NCBI RefSeq assembly: GCF_010729895.1
Contig: NZ_AP022612.1
Location: 248,001-312,000 of the forward strand
Length of the DNA: 64,000 bases
Direction of reading: 5' to 3'
From: Mycolicibacterium confluentis
GTDB lineage: Bacteria > Actinomycetota > Actinomycetes > Mycobacteriales > Mycobacteriaceae
Positions 17,406 through 26,541 of this stretch are shown here, in pieces. The notes under the pieces are model-generated. The model was not told the DNA's origin, did not search any database, and saw nothing but the letters and a program-made list of their open reading frames with translations. Position 1 is the first letter of the stretch. Every line of letters starts with the position of its first letter. A program made the translations under genes and the position numbers.

Positions 17406-18083
17406 ATGACTGTCGGTGAGTTCGCCGCTCGTCCTCAACTGTCGGAGGACGTCGCGCGATTCGTGCGCACCAGGATCTTCGACGGCACGTACGCGGCGGG
17501 CCGATACATCCGGCTGGAGCAACTGGCAGCCGAGTTGGGCATCAGCGTGACGCCGGTGCGGGAGGCGCTCTTCGAACTGCGCGCCGAAGGTCTGCTGGCG
17601 CAGCAGCCCCGCCGCGGCTTCGTGGTGCTGCCCGTGACCCGGCGTGACATCACCGACGTGTCGGGCGTGCAGGCCCATATCGGCGGCGAGCTGGCGGCCC
17701 GTGCGGCGCTTGCGGTCAGCCCGGAGCAGTTGGCGGAGATCACGTCCATCCAGGACCGGTTGGAGGCCGCCTACGACGGCGACGACGCCGATCTGGTGGT
17801 ACGCCTCAACCACGACTTCCACCGCGCGATCAACGTCGCGGCGGCGTCGCCGAAGCTGGCTCAGTTGATGTCGCAGATCACCCGGTACGCACCAGAAGCC
17901 GTGTTCCCCATGGTGTCCGGGTGGCCCGCCCGGTCGACGAAGGATCACCGCCGCGTCATCGCGGCGCTCGCCGCACACGATGAGGACAAGGCGCGCACCG
18001 CGATGTCGGAGCATCTGGCCGACGGCGCCGAACCGTTGATCGCGCACCTGCTGTCGTGCGGCGTGCTGCACCCGGAGCACTGA
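17406..18083 (+). CDS. GntR-family regulator (FCD type)
   Basis: This 225-residue regulator has an N-terminal winged helix-turn-helix (residues about 10-75, LEQLAAELGISVTPVREALFEL and the wing RRGFVVLPVTRRD) and an all-helical FCD ligand domain with the metal-site Asp/His set suggested by LNHDFHRAI and STKDHRRVIAAL. ATG 17406 is chosen; upstream in-frame codons lie inside the dehydrogenase. FadR/VanR-like proteins of this class respond to acyl-CoA or acid intermediates, so it probably represses its own operon and perhaps the divergent one. Confidence 0.92.
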   Translation: MTVGEFAARPQLSEDVARFVRTRIFDGTYAAGRYIRLEQLAAELGISVTPVREALFELRAEGLLAQQPRRGFVVLPVTRRDITDVSGVQAHIGGELAARAALAVSPEQLAEITSIQDRLEAAYDGDDADLVVRLNHDFHRAINVAAASPKLAQLMSQITRYAPEAVFPMVSGWPARSTKDHRRVIAALAAHDEDKARTAMSEHLADGAEPLIAHLLSCGVLHPEH

Positions 18084-18098
18084 GCCAACGCTGGCTGT

Positions 18099-18125
18099 GT
18101 AACATACCGTAAGGCTTTCGGTTAC
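18099..18125 (+). promoter_or_regulatory. Promoter region of CaiB gene
   Basis: GTAAC (18099-18103) and GTTAC (18121-18125) are inverted half-sites flanking TACCGTA (18105-18111), a heptamer that recurs in other promoters of the island. The CaiB-type gene starts 19 bp downstream after GGGAGG, so it probably has its own promoter. Confidence 0.4.
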
Positions 18126-18143
18126 CGAGGGGGAGGCAGCGCG

Positions 18144-19328
18144 ATGGGCGTACTCGACGGCATCCGTGTGCTCGACTACGGCCGCTTCATCGCCGCCCCG
18201 TGGTGCACTGCACTGCTGGCCGACATGGGCGCCGATGTGCTGCGGATCGAGAAGCGCGAGGGCGGCGAGGACCGTTGGGTGCAGGCCGTCACCGAGACCG
18301 GGGAGGGCGGCACATTCCTGCAGTGCAACCGGAACAAGCGGTCGCTGACCCTGGACTCGACGACGGCTGAGGGCGCCGAGATCACCCGCAGGCTCGTGGA
18401 GCGTTCCGACATCGTCGTCGCGAACATGCCCGCTGCCGGCATGCGGGCCAGTGGCCTCGACTATGAGAGTCTGCGGGCCATCAAGCCCGACATCATCCTG
18501 GCCAGCGCGACGGCCTACGGCGAGGGCGGACCGTACAGCGGAAAGATCGGCTTCGACGGTGCCGGACAGGTGATGTCCGGCGCGGTGTACCGGCAGGGGT
18601 TGCCGGATCAGCCGATCCGAACTGTGGTGCCCTATGCCGACTTCGGTACGGCGCTGACGCTGACGATCGGCGTGATGATGGCGCTTTTCCACCGTGATCG
18701 CACCGGCGAGGGCCAGCATGTCGAGGGCGCGTTGCTGCCGACCGCGCTGATGCTGAGTAACGCGTTCCTGATCGAGCGTGATCTGCTCGGCGTCGACAAA
18801 CCTCGGATGGGCAATCGCGGCACGTCAGTGGCCCCGTGCGATCTGTACCGCACCAAGGACGACGGCTGGGTGCTGCTGCAGACCGCGGGACAACCCATGT
18901 TCACCCGCTGGTGCCGGCTTGTCGGCCGCGAGGATCTGATCGACGACCCCCGCTTCGCCGACGATGACAAGCGTTGGGAGCAGAGCGATCTCCTCAACGA
19001 GATCATGGCGCAGTGGTGTTCAGACAAGACCAAGGCCGAGATCCTTGGACTCCTCGAATCCGCGAAACTTCCCGCCGCGCCGATGCACTCGACACAGGAT
19101 GTGCTTGAGGACCCGCACATCGCGGCGATGGGATACCTGAAACGCATGGCCTTTCCGGGGACATCAAAGGACGTGCCGATCATCGAGACGCCGTTCCGGA
19201 TGTCGGCCACCCCCGGCGAGATCCGCAGGCGGGCGCCGCTGCTGGGTGAGCACACCGACGAGGTGCTCGCCGAGATCGGCTACGACAGCGCCGAGATCGC
19301 TGCGTTGCGAGACCGCTCGATCGTCTGA
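18144..19328 (+). CDS. CaiB/BaiF family CoA-transferase
   Basis: This 394-residue class III CoA-transferase moves CoA between an acyl-CoA and a free acid without ATP. The N-terminal strand VLDYGRFIAAPWCTALLADMGA is family-typical, and the likely catalytic Asp is in VPYADFGTAL (near residue 171). ATG 18144 follows GGGAGG. It stands 60 bp after the GntR gene with its own likely promoter and converges on an acyl-CoA synthetase gene across an inverted repeat. It could activate a pathway acid using a CoA donor from beta-oxidation. Confidence 0.92.
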   Translation: MGVLDGIRVLDYGRFIAAPWCTALLADMGADVLRIEKREGGEDRWVQAVTETGEGGTFLQCNRNKRSLTLDSTTAEGAEITRRLVERSDIVVANMPAAGMRASGLDYESLRAIKPDIILASATAYGEGGPYSGKIGFDGAGQVMSGAVYRQGLPDQPIRTVVPYADFGTALTLTIGVMMALFHRDRTGEGQHVEGALLPTALMLSNAFLIERDLLGVDKPRMGNRGTSVAPCDLYRTKDDGWVLLQTAGQPMFTRWCRLVGREDLIDDPRFADDDKRWEQSDLLNEIMAQWCSDKTKAEILGLLESAKLPAAPMHSTQDVLEDPHIAAMGYLKRMAFPGTSKDVPIIETPFRMSATPGEIRRRAPLLGEHTDEVLAEIGYDSAEIAALRDRSIV

Positions 19329-19339
19329 CCGCATCCAGT

Positions 19340-19391
19340 TTTGTGCGGAATTGCAGGGAATCTCGCGAAAAAGCCTGCAAAAACGCACAAA
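19340..19391. terminator. Intergenic inverted repeat, family 2 copy C
   Basis: TTTGTGCG (19340-19347) and TTGCAGG (19351-19357) pair with CCTGCAA (19374-19380) and CGCACAAA (19384-19391), leaving a 3x3 internal loop and a 16-base loop that begins GAATCTCG. It fills the gap between the convergent CaiB and synthetase genes and probably terminates both. A relative is at 55501-55548. Confidence 0.65.
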
Positions 19392-20912
19392 TCAGGAGAA
19401 GAGTTCGCGCAGGCGCGTCATGTCGACCTTCCCGGAGGCCTTGCGCGGGACGGCGTCCTCGTCGTCCAGGAACCGCCAGACGCTCGGCACCTTGAATGAA
19501 CTGATCCGGGCGCGTACGGCATCCGGCACGCCGGCCGCGATGCCGGGATCCTCGCAGATCACGGCGGCGGCAACGCGATTGCGCTGTGCGACTTGGACCT
19601 TGGTGACAAACGCGGCGCGGACGCCTGGGATGCCCCGCAGCGCGGCCTCGACCTCGCTGGGGTACACGGTCGCGCCGCTGACCTTGAACATGTCATCGGA
19701 TCGGCCGTGCTGGAACAGGAAGCAGTCGGCGTCGAGGTGTCCGAGGTCGCCGGTCGGGTAGAAGCCGTCGGCCGTGAACACGTCGTGACGGTCTCGACGG
19801 CAGATGCCGCGCAGGATGTGCGGGCCCCGGATCTGGATCATGCCGGTCTCCCCGGTGGGCATCAGATCGCCTGTGTCCGGGTCGACGATGCGGACCTCCA
19901 TGCCGGGGAAGGGCTGCCCACAACTGCCCCACGCCGTGCGCGGCATGTCCGTATCGGCCCGGAAACCACTGTAAGGGCCGAAGGATTCGGTCATCCCGAA
20001 CAGGTTGGCGCGGGCGCCGGGTGGGGCGCGCAGTTCGGGCGGGAGCAGGGCCTCGAGGCTTCCGGGTCCCAGGCTGGACAGGTCCGCCCCCACCGAATCG
20101 GCCCGTCTGGCCAGCGCCTCGGCCTGATCGGACCATCCGCGGAACAGGGTCACGCGTTCGCGTTCGACCAGTGGCAGGGTGGTGTCCGGACTCGACACCG
20201 ACTCGGTGATCAGGGTCGCGCCCGCAGCCAGGCTCGCCAGCACTCCGGCGCTGAACCCGCCGACCCAGAAGAACGGCATGGGCAGGTAGAGCCTGCTGAC
20301 AGCCGTGACGCAGCGCGCCGCAAGTCCGGCCCGTACCGCACCCAGGGCGCTGCCGTGGCTGTGCAGGACGCCTTTCGGTGCACCACTGCTGCCGGAGGTG
20401 AAGATGACGACGAGTGGGTCGGCGGGGCGGACGGTGGCCGCCAGGGCGTCCACGAACTCGGCGGAGACTCGGGCTGCGGGCAAAGAGTCGAGTTGTGCGG
20501 CGTCCCAGACATGTTCCAGTGGGCCATGTTCCGTCGATGCGATCGTCTGTGCCTGGGTCAGGTGATGGCGCCCGCGGAACTGCTCGACGGTGATCAGGTG
20601 CTGCACCGACGCGGTGTGCACCTGCGCCGTGAGTTCTTCGGGGCGCAGCAGGGTGCTCAATGGCACGAGCACCGCGCCGACCCGGGTCACCGCGAACGCG
20701 GTCTGCACCCACGCCACGCTGTTGGGCGCGAGCAGACCCACGCGAGTGCCCTTGGTGACGCCTGCCTCGATGAGCCTGGCGGCCAGGTCCCGGGTCGACG
20801 TGTCGAGTTCGCGGTACGTCAGGCGGGTGTCGGGATCGACGACGCAGTCCTTGTCCGGGGTGTCGTCGGCGCGGTGACGCAGCAGCGCATCAACGGTGGT
20901 CGGTTCAGGCAT
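19392..20912 (-). CDS. Acyl-CoA synthetase (AMP-forming), ligase 1
   Basis: This 506-residue adenylate-forming enzyme activates a carboxylic acid to its CoA thioester. The P-loop-like motif FTSGSSGAPKG is near residue 172, the adenine-site motif MTESFG near 305, the hinge segment FQHGRSDDMFKVSG near 400 and the catalytic Lys in RKASGKVD near 495. ATG 20912 lies inside the end of the upstream synthetase gene (8-bp overlap). It is the last gene of a six-gene minus-strand unit (19392-26403) with two further synthetases and three enoyl-CoA hydratases. Confidence 0.92.
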   Translation of the reverse strand: MPEPTTVDALLRHRADDTPDKDCVVDPDTRLTYRELDTSTRDLAARLIEAGVTKGTRVGLLAPNSVAWVQTAFAVTRVGAVLVPLSTLLRPEELTAQVHTASVQHLITVEQFRGRHHLTQAQTIASTEHGPLEHVWDAAQLDSLPAARVSAEFVDALAATVRPADPLVVIFTSGSSGAPKGVLHSHGSALGAVRAGLAARCVTAVSRLYLPMPFFWVGGFSAGVLASLAAGATLITESVSSPDTTLPLVERERVTLFRGWSDQAEALARRADSVGADLSSLGPGSLEALLPPELRAPPGARANLFGMTESFGPYSGFRADTDMPRTAWGSCGQPFPGMEVRIVDPDTGDLMPTGETGMIQIRGPHILRGICRRDRHDVFTADGFYPTGDLGHLDADCFLFQHGRSDDMFKVSGATVYPSEVEAALRGIPGVRAAFVTKVQVAQRNRVAAAVICEDPGIAAGVPDAVRARISSFKVPSVWRFLDDEDAVPRKASGKVDMTRLRELFS

Positions 20913-22494
20913 CGAAGAGCCTTGCGAGGGCCGGCAGATCGAGCTTGCCGCTGGACCGGAGGGGAAGCTTCTCGGGCGGGCAGGTGACGAACCTGCGCGG
21001 CACTTTGTAGGCAGACAGGTCGGACCGCAGCACAGTGCGCACCGCGGTCTCGTCGAACACCTCGGGGCGGTCGGTCACAATCACCGCGGCCACGACCTGA
21101 CCGCGCTCGGCATCGTCAATGCCCAGGACATGCACGGCCACGTCGCCGAGCACCGTCGAAAGTGCCCTCTGCAGGGCGGCTTCCACCTCAGGCGGTGCCA
21201 CGTTGGCCCCTGCGGTCTTGATCATGGCGCCCGCCCGGCCGACGAAGTAGAAGTATCCGTCGGAGTCGGTGCGCACCAGATCCCCTGTGTGGAACCAGCC
21301 GTCGGGGTCGAAGCACTCCTCCCGGCTGAGCCCGTAGTAGCGGTCCATCATGTGAGGCCCGCGGATCAGGAGTTCGCCGACGGTGCCGGTGGGTACGGGC
21401 CGTCCGGTGTCCGGGTCGACCACCGTGACCTCGAATCCGGGTGCGGGGCGACCGAACGATCCCCGGCGTGATTCCGGTTGGTCGCTGACGTCGCCGTCGA
21501 GCAGCACCACGCTGCCGGCCTCGGTCATGCCGAGCATGCTGTGGCGCAGTTCGGGATCGGCGGGTCGGCAGTCGGCGGCCATCAGCGGATACAGGTTGCC
21601 GCGCCGCAGCGCCGACAGATCACGGTCCGCGAAGCTCGGGTGACGGGTGAGATGCGCGATGGTCCCGACGAAACCGTTGGTCACATTGGGCTTTTCGGCT
21701 TCCAGCAGGTCGAGCGTGGCACCCGCGTCGGTGGCGTTGGAGCAGAGCAGCGTCGCGCCGGCCGACAGCGTGGCCAGCAGGGAGAACGCGAACCCGCCGA
21801 TCCAGAAGAACGGGGAGTTGCAGAAGAGCTTGTCGTCCCGGGACAGTCCGCGAATCTCGTTGAGAGCGGCCTGATGTCGCAGAATTCCGGCGTGGGTGTG
21901 CACCGTGCCCTTGGGTGCGGCAGTCGACCCCGAGGTGTAGATGATGGCCAGCGGATCGCAGCCGTCGACGTCGTCTTCGGCCGCCGCCAGGCGTTCGGCG
22001 CGGACGGACTCGCCCCGTCGGATCAGCCCGTCCACGTCGAGCACGATGTGCCGCAACACCGGCGTCGACGTGAGGTACAGCGGCGTCGCGGAGTCCATCT
22101 CGTCGATTGTGATGCCGAGGCCCTCGGCGATCCGGGCCCGATAGTCATGACCACGGAACTCAGTGGCGGACAGCATCACTGCGACGTCGCTGTGCACCAG
22201 TTGGGCGCGCAGTTCCGCGGCGGTGACGAACGTCGAGAACGGCACGACGACCGCCCCGATGCGCGCGGCGGCCAGCGCCATCACCACGAACTCGGCGCCG
22301 TTCGGGTAGAGCACTCCGACGTGGGTGCCCTTGCGGACGCCGAGTCCCCAGAGCCCGCGCGCCACGTCCGCGGAGCGAAGTTCGGCCTCGGCGTAGCTGA
22401 TCCGGTCGCTGTCGCAGATGACGAAGGGGTGCTCGCCGCGCTCCTGCGCGGTGTCACGCAGCAGGCGGCCGACCGTGACCGAACTAGCCGCCAT
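20905..22494 (-). CDS. Acyl-CoA synthetase (AMP-forming), ligase 2
   Basis: This 529-residue ligase has the phosphate-binding motif as YTSGSTAAPKG (near 178), where the usual Gly after Thr is Ala. LGMTEAG, the FHTGDLVRTDSDG hinge and the catalytic Lys in RSSGKLD (near 518) are intact, so activity is plausible. The start codon overlaps the upstream ligase 3 gene by 11 bp and the end overlaps ligase 1 by 8 bp, which indicates strong translational coupling. It is clearly paralogous to ligase 1 but not a recent duplicate. Confidence 0.92.
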   Translation of the reverse strand: MAASSVTVGRLLRDTAQERGEHPFVICDSDRISYAEAELRSADVARGLWGLGVRKGTHVGVLYPNGAEFVVMALAAARIGAVVVPFSTFVTAAELRAQLVHSDVAVMLSATEFRGHDYRARIAEGLGITIDEMDSATPLYLTSTPVLRHIVLDVDGLIRRGESVRAERLAAAEDDVDGCDPLAIIYTSGSTAAPKGTVHTHAGILRHQAALNEIRGLSRDDKLFCNSPFFWIGGFAFSLLATLSAGATLLCSNATDAGATLDLLEAEKPNVTNGFVGTIAHLTRHPSFADRDLSALRRGNLYPLMAADCRPADPELRHSMLGMTEAGSVVLLDGDVSDQPESRRGSFGRPAPGFEVTVVDPDTGRPVPTGTVGELLIRGPHMMDRYYGLSREECFDPDGWFHTGDLVRTDSDGYFYFVGRAGAMIKTAGANVAPPEVEAALQRALSTVLGDVAVHVLGIDDAERGQVVAAVIVTDRPEVFDETAVRTVLRSDLSAYKVPRRFVTCPPEKLPLRSSGKLDLPALARLFDA

Positions 22495-23965
22495 GGTTCT
22501 GCAACGCGGCGAAGTGACCCCGGACTGCGCCCAGATCCGGCTTGCCGGAAGGCGTGCGCGGAATACTCGGGACGATCGCGATAGCGCTCGGAACCTCGTA
22601 GCGGGCCAGACGTCCGCTGAGGAACTCGGTCAACTCCGCGGCATCGGTGCCCGCGCCGTCACGCAGTTCCACCATCGCCACCGGTGTCTCACCGAGGCGT
22701 TCGTCGGGGCGGCCCACCACAGCCGCCCCGAGCACAGCGGGATGTCGTTCGAGGGCGGCACGGACATCGTCGGGCATCACCTTGAATCCGCCGCGGATGA
22801 TGGCCTGGTCGGCGCGGCCCACGATCCAGACGAACCCGTCGTCGTCGATGCGGGCGAGGTCGGTGGTGCGCATCCAGTCCGCCCCCGCCCCGAGTTGTGC
22901 CGGGATGACCTCGAGGAGGCCCACCTGGCCAGCGGGAAGTGGGGTGCCGTCGGCGTCGACCACCCGCAGTTGCGCGCCGGGGTTGGCGCGCCCGACGCTG
23001 CCGCGCTTGGCGTGCCAGTGCTGCTGGTGGTCGGCCAGGGTCCAACTGGCCACGCCGCCACCGAATTCGGTGGCCGCATAGGACGTCAGGACGGGGATGC
23101 CGAACTTTTCGGTGAAGGCGTCGGCGTCCTCGGCCGACAACGGGGCGGTGCCGGACGTGACGACCTTGATGCTGGCCAGGTCCTCGCGGGTGAGGTCCGA
23201 GTGCAGCACCATGCGCAGGGCCGCGGGCACCAGCGAGACAGCGCGGGGCCGATGCTCGCGGACCGCGTCGGCCCACATGTCGAGGTCGAACTTGGGCAGC
23301 AGCACGAACGGGCGTGCCTCGGCCAGGCACAGCAACACCCGGAACACCCCGCCGACGTGGACCAGCGGCGAGTTCACGATCGCCACGCCGCGGCGCAGTT
23401 CGGTGGGACTGGCGCAGGATTCGGGGTCGTGGCCGATGACGCTGCGTGCCAGCATGTCGTAGGTCAGGTCCACGCGCTTGGGTGGACCGGTGGTGCCGCT
23501 GGTCAGCATCCACACTGCGACGCCCGGGCGGCCCGGGTCCGGTCGGGGTTCCGTTGCGGGGACGACGTCCGGTGGGGCCGCGAGATCGCTGACCGTCACG
23601 AGTGTGGTGGTCGGCTTCAGCACATGCAGGCGGGCGAGGTCGTCGGGCAGGCCGACGACCACCGGAAGGTCCAGGCCAAGAAGATCCTCCCGGGTGCGTT
23701 CGTCCCCGCGGGCGGGGTTGATGACGACGACCGTCCCGCCCCCGGCCAGGACGCCCAGCAGCGCGGCCACATGCACGGGTTGGTTGCGCAGCATGATTCC
23801 GACGCGTGTCTGCGCGCCGCCCCGTTCGGTCACCAGGGCCGCGATGCGGGCCGCGATCGCGCCGACCTGGCCCCAGGTGAACCACTGACCCTGGAACTGG
23901 ATCGCCGACGCGGCCGGGTCGAGCGCCAGGACGTCGGAGATGCGACGGCTCAACGCGTGCGACAT
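22484..23965 (-). CDS. Acyl-CoA synthetase (AMP-forming), ligase 3, divergent motifs
   Basis: This 493-residue ligase deviates at key motifs: LTSGTTGPPKR replaces the last Gly of the phosphate loop with Arg (near 165), and the TGDL motif reads TTDL (near 373). The catalytic Lys in RTPSGKPD (near 476) and YAATEFGG are present. It may be a specialised acid ligase or have lost one half-reaction. ATG 23963-23965 overlaps the upstream hydratase stop (ATGA). It is central in the six-gene ligase and hydratase operon. Confidence 0.9.
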   Translation of the reverse strand: MSHALSRRISDVLALDPAASAIQFQGQWFTWGQVGAIAARIAALVTERGGAQTRVGIMLRNQPVHVAALLGVLAGGGTVVVINPARGDERTREDLLGLDLPVVVGLPDDLARLHVLKPTTTLVTVSDLAAPPDVVPATEPRPDPGRPGVAVWMLTSGTTGPPKRVDLTYDMLARSVIGHDPESCASPTELRRGVAIVNSPLVHVGGVFRVLLCLAEARPFVLLPKFDLDMWADAVREHRPRAVSLVPAALRMVLHSDLTREDLASIKVVTSGTAPLSAEDADAFTEKFGIPVLTSYAATEFGGGVASWTLADHQQHWHAKRGSVGRANPGAQLRVVDADGTPLPAGQVGLLEVIPAQLGAGADWMRTTDLARIDDDGFVWIVGRADQAIIRGGFKVMPDDVRAALERHPAVLGAAVVGRPDERLGETPVAMVELRDGAGTDAAELTEFLSGRLARYEVPSAIAIVPSIPRTPSGKPDLGAVRGHFAALQNHGG

Positions 23966-24762
23966 CACCGGATCCGTGGGGTGACTTTGGGGACGGGCGA
24001 CGCGGCAAGTTCGGCCTGACCCAACGGATTTCCCAATCGGGTGTAGATCAGGCCCTGATCGAGCGCCGCCCGGTAGGGCTTGTCGAGGGACTCCCACACC
24101 GCCTTGACCGTGCCCTGCGTCGCCGACGGCGGCTTGTTGGCGATGGTCGCCGCGATCTCGTGGGCGCGGGTCCACAGCTGCCCGGCCTCGACCACCTCGG
24201 TCACCAGCCCGATCTGCAACGCCGTCTCGGCGCTGATCCGCTCGTCGTTGCCCATCAACGCCATTCGCAGCGTGTGCGCCAGACCCACCCTGCGCATCAA
24301 CCCGATCGGCTCCAGCGCCGACACCAGTCCGGCGGTGACATGAGAGTCGAAGAAGGTGGCGTCCTGCGAGCACACGACGACATCGGACTCGTTGAGGAAG
24401 TACAGCGCGCCCGCGGTGCACATGCCCTGCACCGCGCACACCACCGGCTTCCACATCTTCTGCCACTTGGGGCTGAGCAGTTCGCCGGGATCCTCGTGGT
24501 TCCACACGTTGTCGGGCTGACCGTAACTGGATTTGACGTCCAGTCCCGCGCTGAAGGCCCGGGTTCCGGCCGCACGCAGCACGACGGCGTTGGTGGCCTC
24601 GTCGAGTTTGACGATGCGCCAGACCGCGGCCATCTCCTCGCACATGGTGCGGTTGAACGTGTTCAACTGCTGGGGCCGGTTGAGGGTGATGGTCGCGACG
24701 TGACTCTCCCGGTCGAACTCCAGGAGGAGGGTCTCGAAGGGTTGTGCGGCCTCGGGGCTCAT
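23965..24762 (-). CDS. Enoyl-CoA hydratase/isomerase (crotonase fold), hydratase 1
   Basis: This 265-residue crotonase-fold enzyme has oxyanion-hole segments AFSAGLDVK (near 67) and VQGMCTAGALYF (near 108). The family Glu positions are altered (LNESDVVV and GLVSALEP), so the reaction could be hydration, isomerisation or hydrolysis. ATG 24762 is preferred: it overlaps the upstream stop (ATGA) and has GGAG six bases before; ATG 24768 has no spacing. It shares long stretches of motif order (DATFFD, RMALMG) with hydratase 2, so the two are tandem paralogues. Confidence 0.88.
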   Translation of the reverse strand: MSPEAAQPFETLLLEFDRESHVATITLNRPQQLNTFNRTMCEEMAAVWRIVKLDEATNAVVLRAAGTRAFSAGLDVKSSYGQPDNVWNHEDPGELLSPKWQKMWKPVVCAVQGMCTAGALYFLNESDVVVCSQDATFFDSHVTAGLVSALEPIGLMRRVGLAHTLRMALMGNDERISAETALQIGLVTEVVEAGQLWTRAHEIAATIANKPPSATQGTVKAVWESLDKPYRAALDQGLIYTRLGNPLGQAELAASPVPKVTPRIR

Positions 24763-25574
24763 CGGCATCTCCAGTTCGGGGTGCGCTTCTCGACGAAGGC
24801 CAACGGGCCCTCTGCGGCGTCCTCGGTGCGCACCACGCGCTCCCGGAACGTCTCGGCCAGAATTTCGCCCTCGAGCAGGGGAAGGTCGAGGGTCTTGTGG
24901 ATGGCCAACCGCGTTCCGCGGACCGCCAGGGGCGCATTCGAGTTGACGATGTCGGCGATCTCATGCGCCCGTTCGAGCAGGCGGTCATGCTCGACGATCT
25001 CGGTGATCATGCCCAGTTCGTAGGCGCGTTCCGCGGTCATCCGTTCGTGCTTACCCATCAAGGCCATCCGCAGCGCCACCGACCGGGGCAGCGCCCGGGC
25101 CAGTCGAACCATCTCCCGCGCCGCGACCAGGCCGATGCTGACGTGCGGGTCGAAGAACGTCGCCTTGTCCGAGGCGATCACGATGTCGCCGGTCGTGACC
25201 CAGTCCAGGCCTGCGCCGCAGCAGATTCCGTTGATGGCCGCCAGCACGGGTTTGGCCATTCTGCGGAACGGCGGGGTGCCCTCCTGCGGTGCCTCCCACT
25301 GGTCGTAGGTGGACAGATAGGGCCGTTCGTAGATGACCTTGCCGTCGTCGGGAATCTCCTTGACGTCGGCACCGGTGCAGAACGCGCGCCCAGTGCCGGT
25401 CACGACCATCAGCCAGATGTTGTCGTCGTTCTCGGCCTCGTCATAGGCCGCGCGCAGTTCGGTGACCATGTGCGGTGACAGCGCGTTGAGCGCCTCGGGG
25501 CGATTGAGGGTGATGGTGGCCTTATGGCCGTCCACCTCGTACTTGATGGTGTCGTATGCGGCGGATGCCGGCAT
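24759..25574 (-). CDS. Enoyl-CoA hydratase/isomerase (crotonase fold), hydratase 2
   Basis: This 271-residue crotonase-fold protein has AFCTGADVKEI (near 66) and INGICCGAGLDW (near 117) forming the oxyanion hole. DPHVSIGLVAAREM occupies the region of the second catalytic Glu. The C-terminal end FVEKRTPNWRCR is typical of CoA-binding hydratases. ATG 25574 has a weak GGGA site upstream. It is the second gene of the minus operon and overlaps hydratase 1 by four bases. Confidence 0.9.
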   Translation of the reverse strand: MPASAAYDTIKYEVDGHKATITLNRPEALNALSPHMVTELRAAYDEAENDDNIWLMVVTGTGRAFCTGADVKEIPDDGKVIYERPYLSTYDQWEAPQEGTPPFRRMAKPVLAAINGICCGAGLDWVTTGDIVIASDKATFFDPHVSIGLVAAREMVRLARALPRSVALRMALMGKHERMTAERAYELGMITEIVEHDRLLERAHEIADIVNSNAPLAVRGTRLAIHKTLDLPLLEGEILAETFRERVVRTEDAAEGPLAFVEKRTPNWRCR

Positions 25575-25599
25575 GTGTGTTCCCTTCGATTGACTGGCG

Positions 25600-26403
25600 T
25601 CAGCGCCCGCGGAACTCGGGTGCCCTGCGCTCCCGGAAGGCCGCCAGGCCCTCCCTGAAATCCGATGCCCGACAGGCCAATTCCAGACTGGAGAGCTCCT
25701 GGTTCAAGGCATCGGACAGGGTGGAATGTGCGCCATGGGCGAGCGCCTGCTTGGTCAGTCCCAGGGCCACGGTGGGTCCGTTCGCCAGGCGCTGCAGCAG
25801 GTCCTCGGCGACAGCATCGACCTGGTCGGCGGGCGCCGCAGCGTGGATCAGGCCCCACTGAGCGGCCTCGTCACCGGTCACCTTCTCGCTCAACAGCAGC
25901 ATCCGCCTGGCCCGTGCCACCCCGACGAGTCGGGGCAGCAGCCAGGTGGACCCGGAGTCCGGGCTGAACCCGCGCTCCAGGAATGGTTCCCACAGCGTGG
26001 CGTCCTCGGCGGCCACCGCGAAATCGGCGGCCAGGGCGAGGTTGCATCCCAATCCGACGGCCCATCCGCGGACCGCGCAGACCACCGGCAGCTGGATCGA
26101 GGCCACCAGTTCGATGACGCGGTGCGCGGTGTGGGGGATGCGGCGCACCAGATCACCGGTCCGTGGCCGGGCCCCCGCGTCATTGGTGGCGACCCAGTCG
26201 GCGCCGGTGCAGAAGTGCTCGCCGACGCCGGTGATCAGAATCGCCCGCAGGGAGTCGTCGTAGGCGGCCGAACTGAGCGTGGCGACCAGGGTGTCGATCA
26301 TCGCGTGACTCAACGAGTTACGGCGGTCCGGTCGATTCAGCGTGATACGAAGGACCGACCCGTCTTGGGCGATCTCGATGGACCCCTCAGGCGCACCGCT
26401 CAC
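25600..26403 (-). CDS. Enoyl-CoA hydratase/isomerase (crotonase fold), hydratase 3
   Basis: This 267-residue protein opens the minus operon. Oxyanion segments are HFCTGADWVA (near 64) and VRGWAVGLGCNLALAADF (near 108); the second acid position reads FLERGFSPDSG, with Asp. The end FRERRAPEFRGR is usual for the family. The start is GTG 26403, about eleven bases after AAGGA; no ATG lies nearby in frame. It is divergent from a GntR gene and shares a promoter region holding a TATGG/CCATA palindrome, so control by that GntR protein is likely. Confidence 0.88.
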   Translation of the reverse strand: MSGAPEGSIEIAQDGSVLRITLNRPDRRNSLSHAMIDTLVATLSSAAYDDSLRAILITGVGEHFCTGADWVATNDAGARPRTGDLVRRIPHTAHRVIELVASIQLPVVCAVRGWAVGLGCNLALAADFAVAAEDATLWEPFLERGFSPDSGSTWLLPRLVGVARARRMLLLSEKVTGDEAAQWGLIHAAAPADQVDAVAEDLLQRLANGPTVALGLTKQALAHGAHSTLSDALNQELSSLELACRASDFREGLAAFRERRAPEFRGR

Positions 26404-26427
26404 CGTGTCGACCGTCCTTCGCGTAGA

Positions 26428-26446
26428 TATGGATACCCATACAGTA
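26428..26446. promoter_or_regulatory. Divergent promoter with TATGGATACCCATA operator and TACAGTA
   Basis: TATGG-ATAC-CCATA (26428-26441) is an inverted repeat that abuts TACAGTA (26440-26446). The heptamer gives a TANNNT -10 on both strands. The site lies between the hydratase/ligase operon and the GntR gene at 26542, the most likely binder (inference). Confidence 0.5.
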
Positions 26447-26541
26447 GACGCTACGATTTCTATCCTGTACAAGTTAGCAAGGAAAGGTCGTCGACGGAAC
26501 AGTCGACGGCGGGCGCGGGCGACGAATGAGGGGCGGGCACG

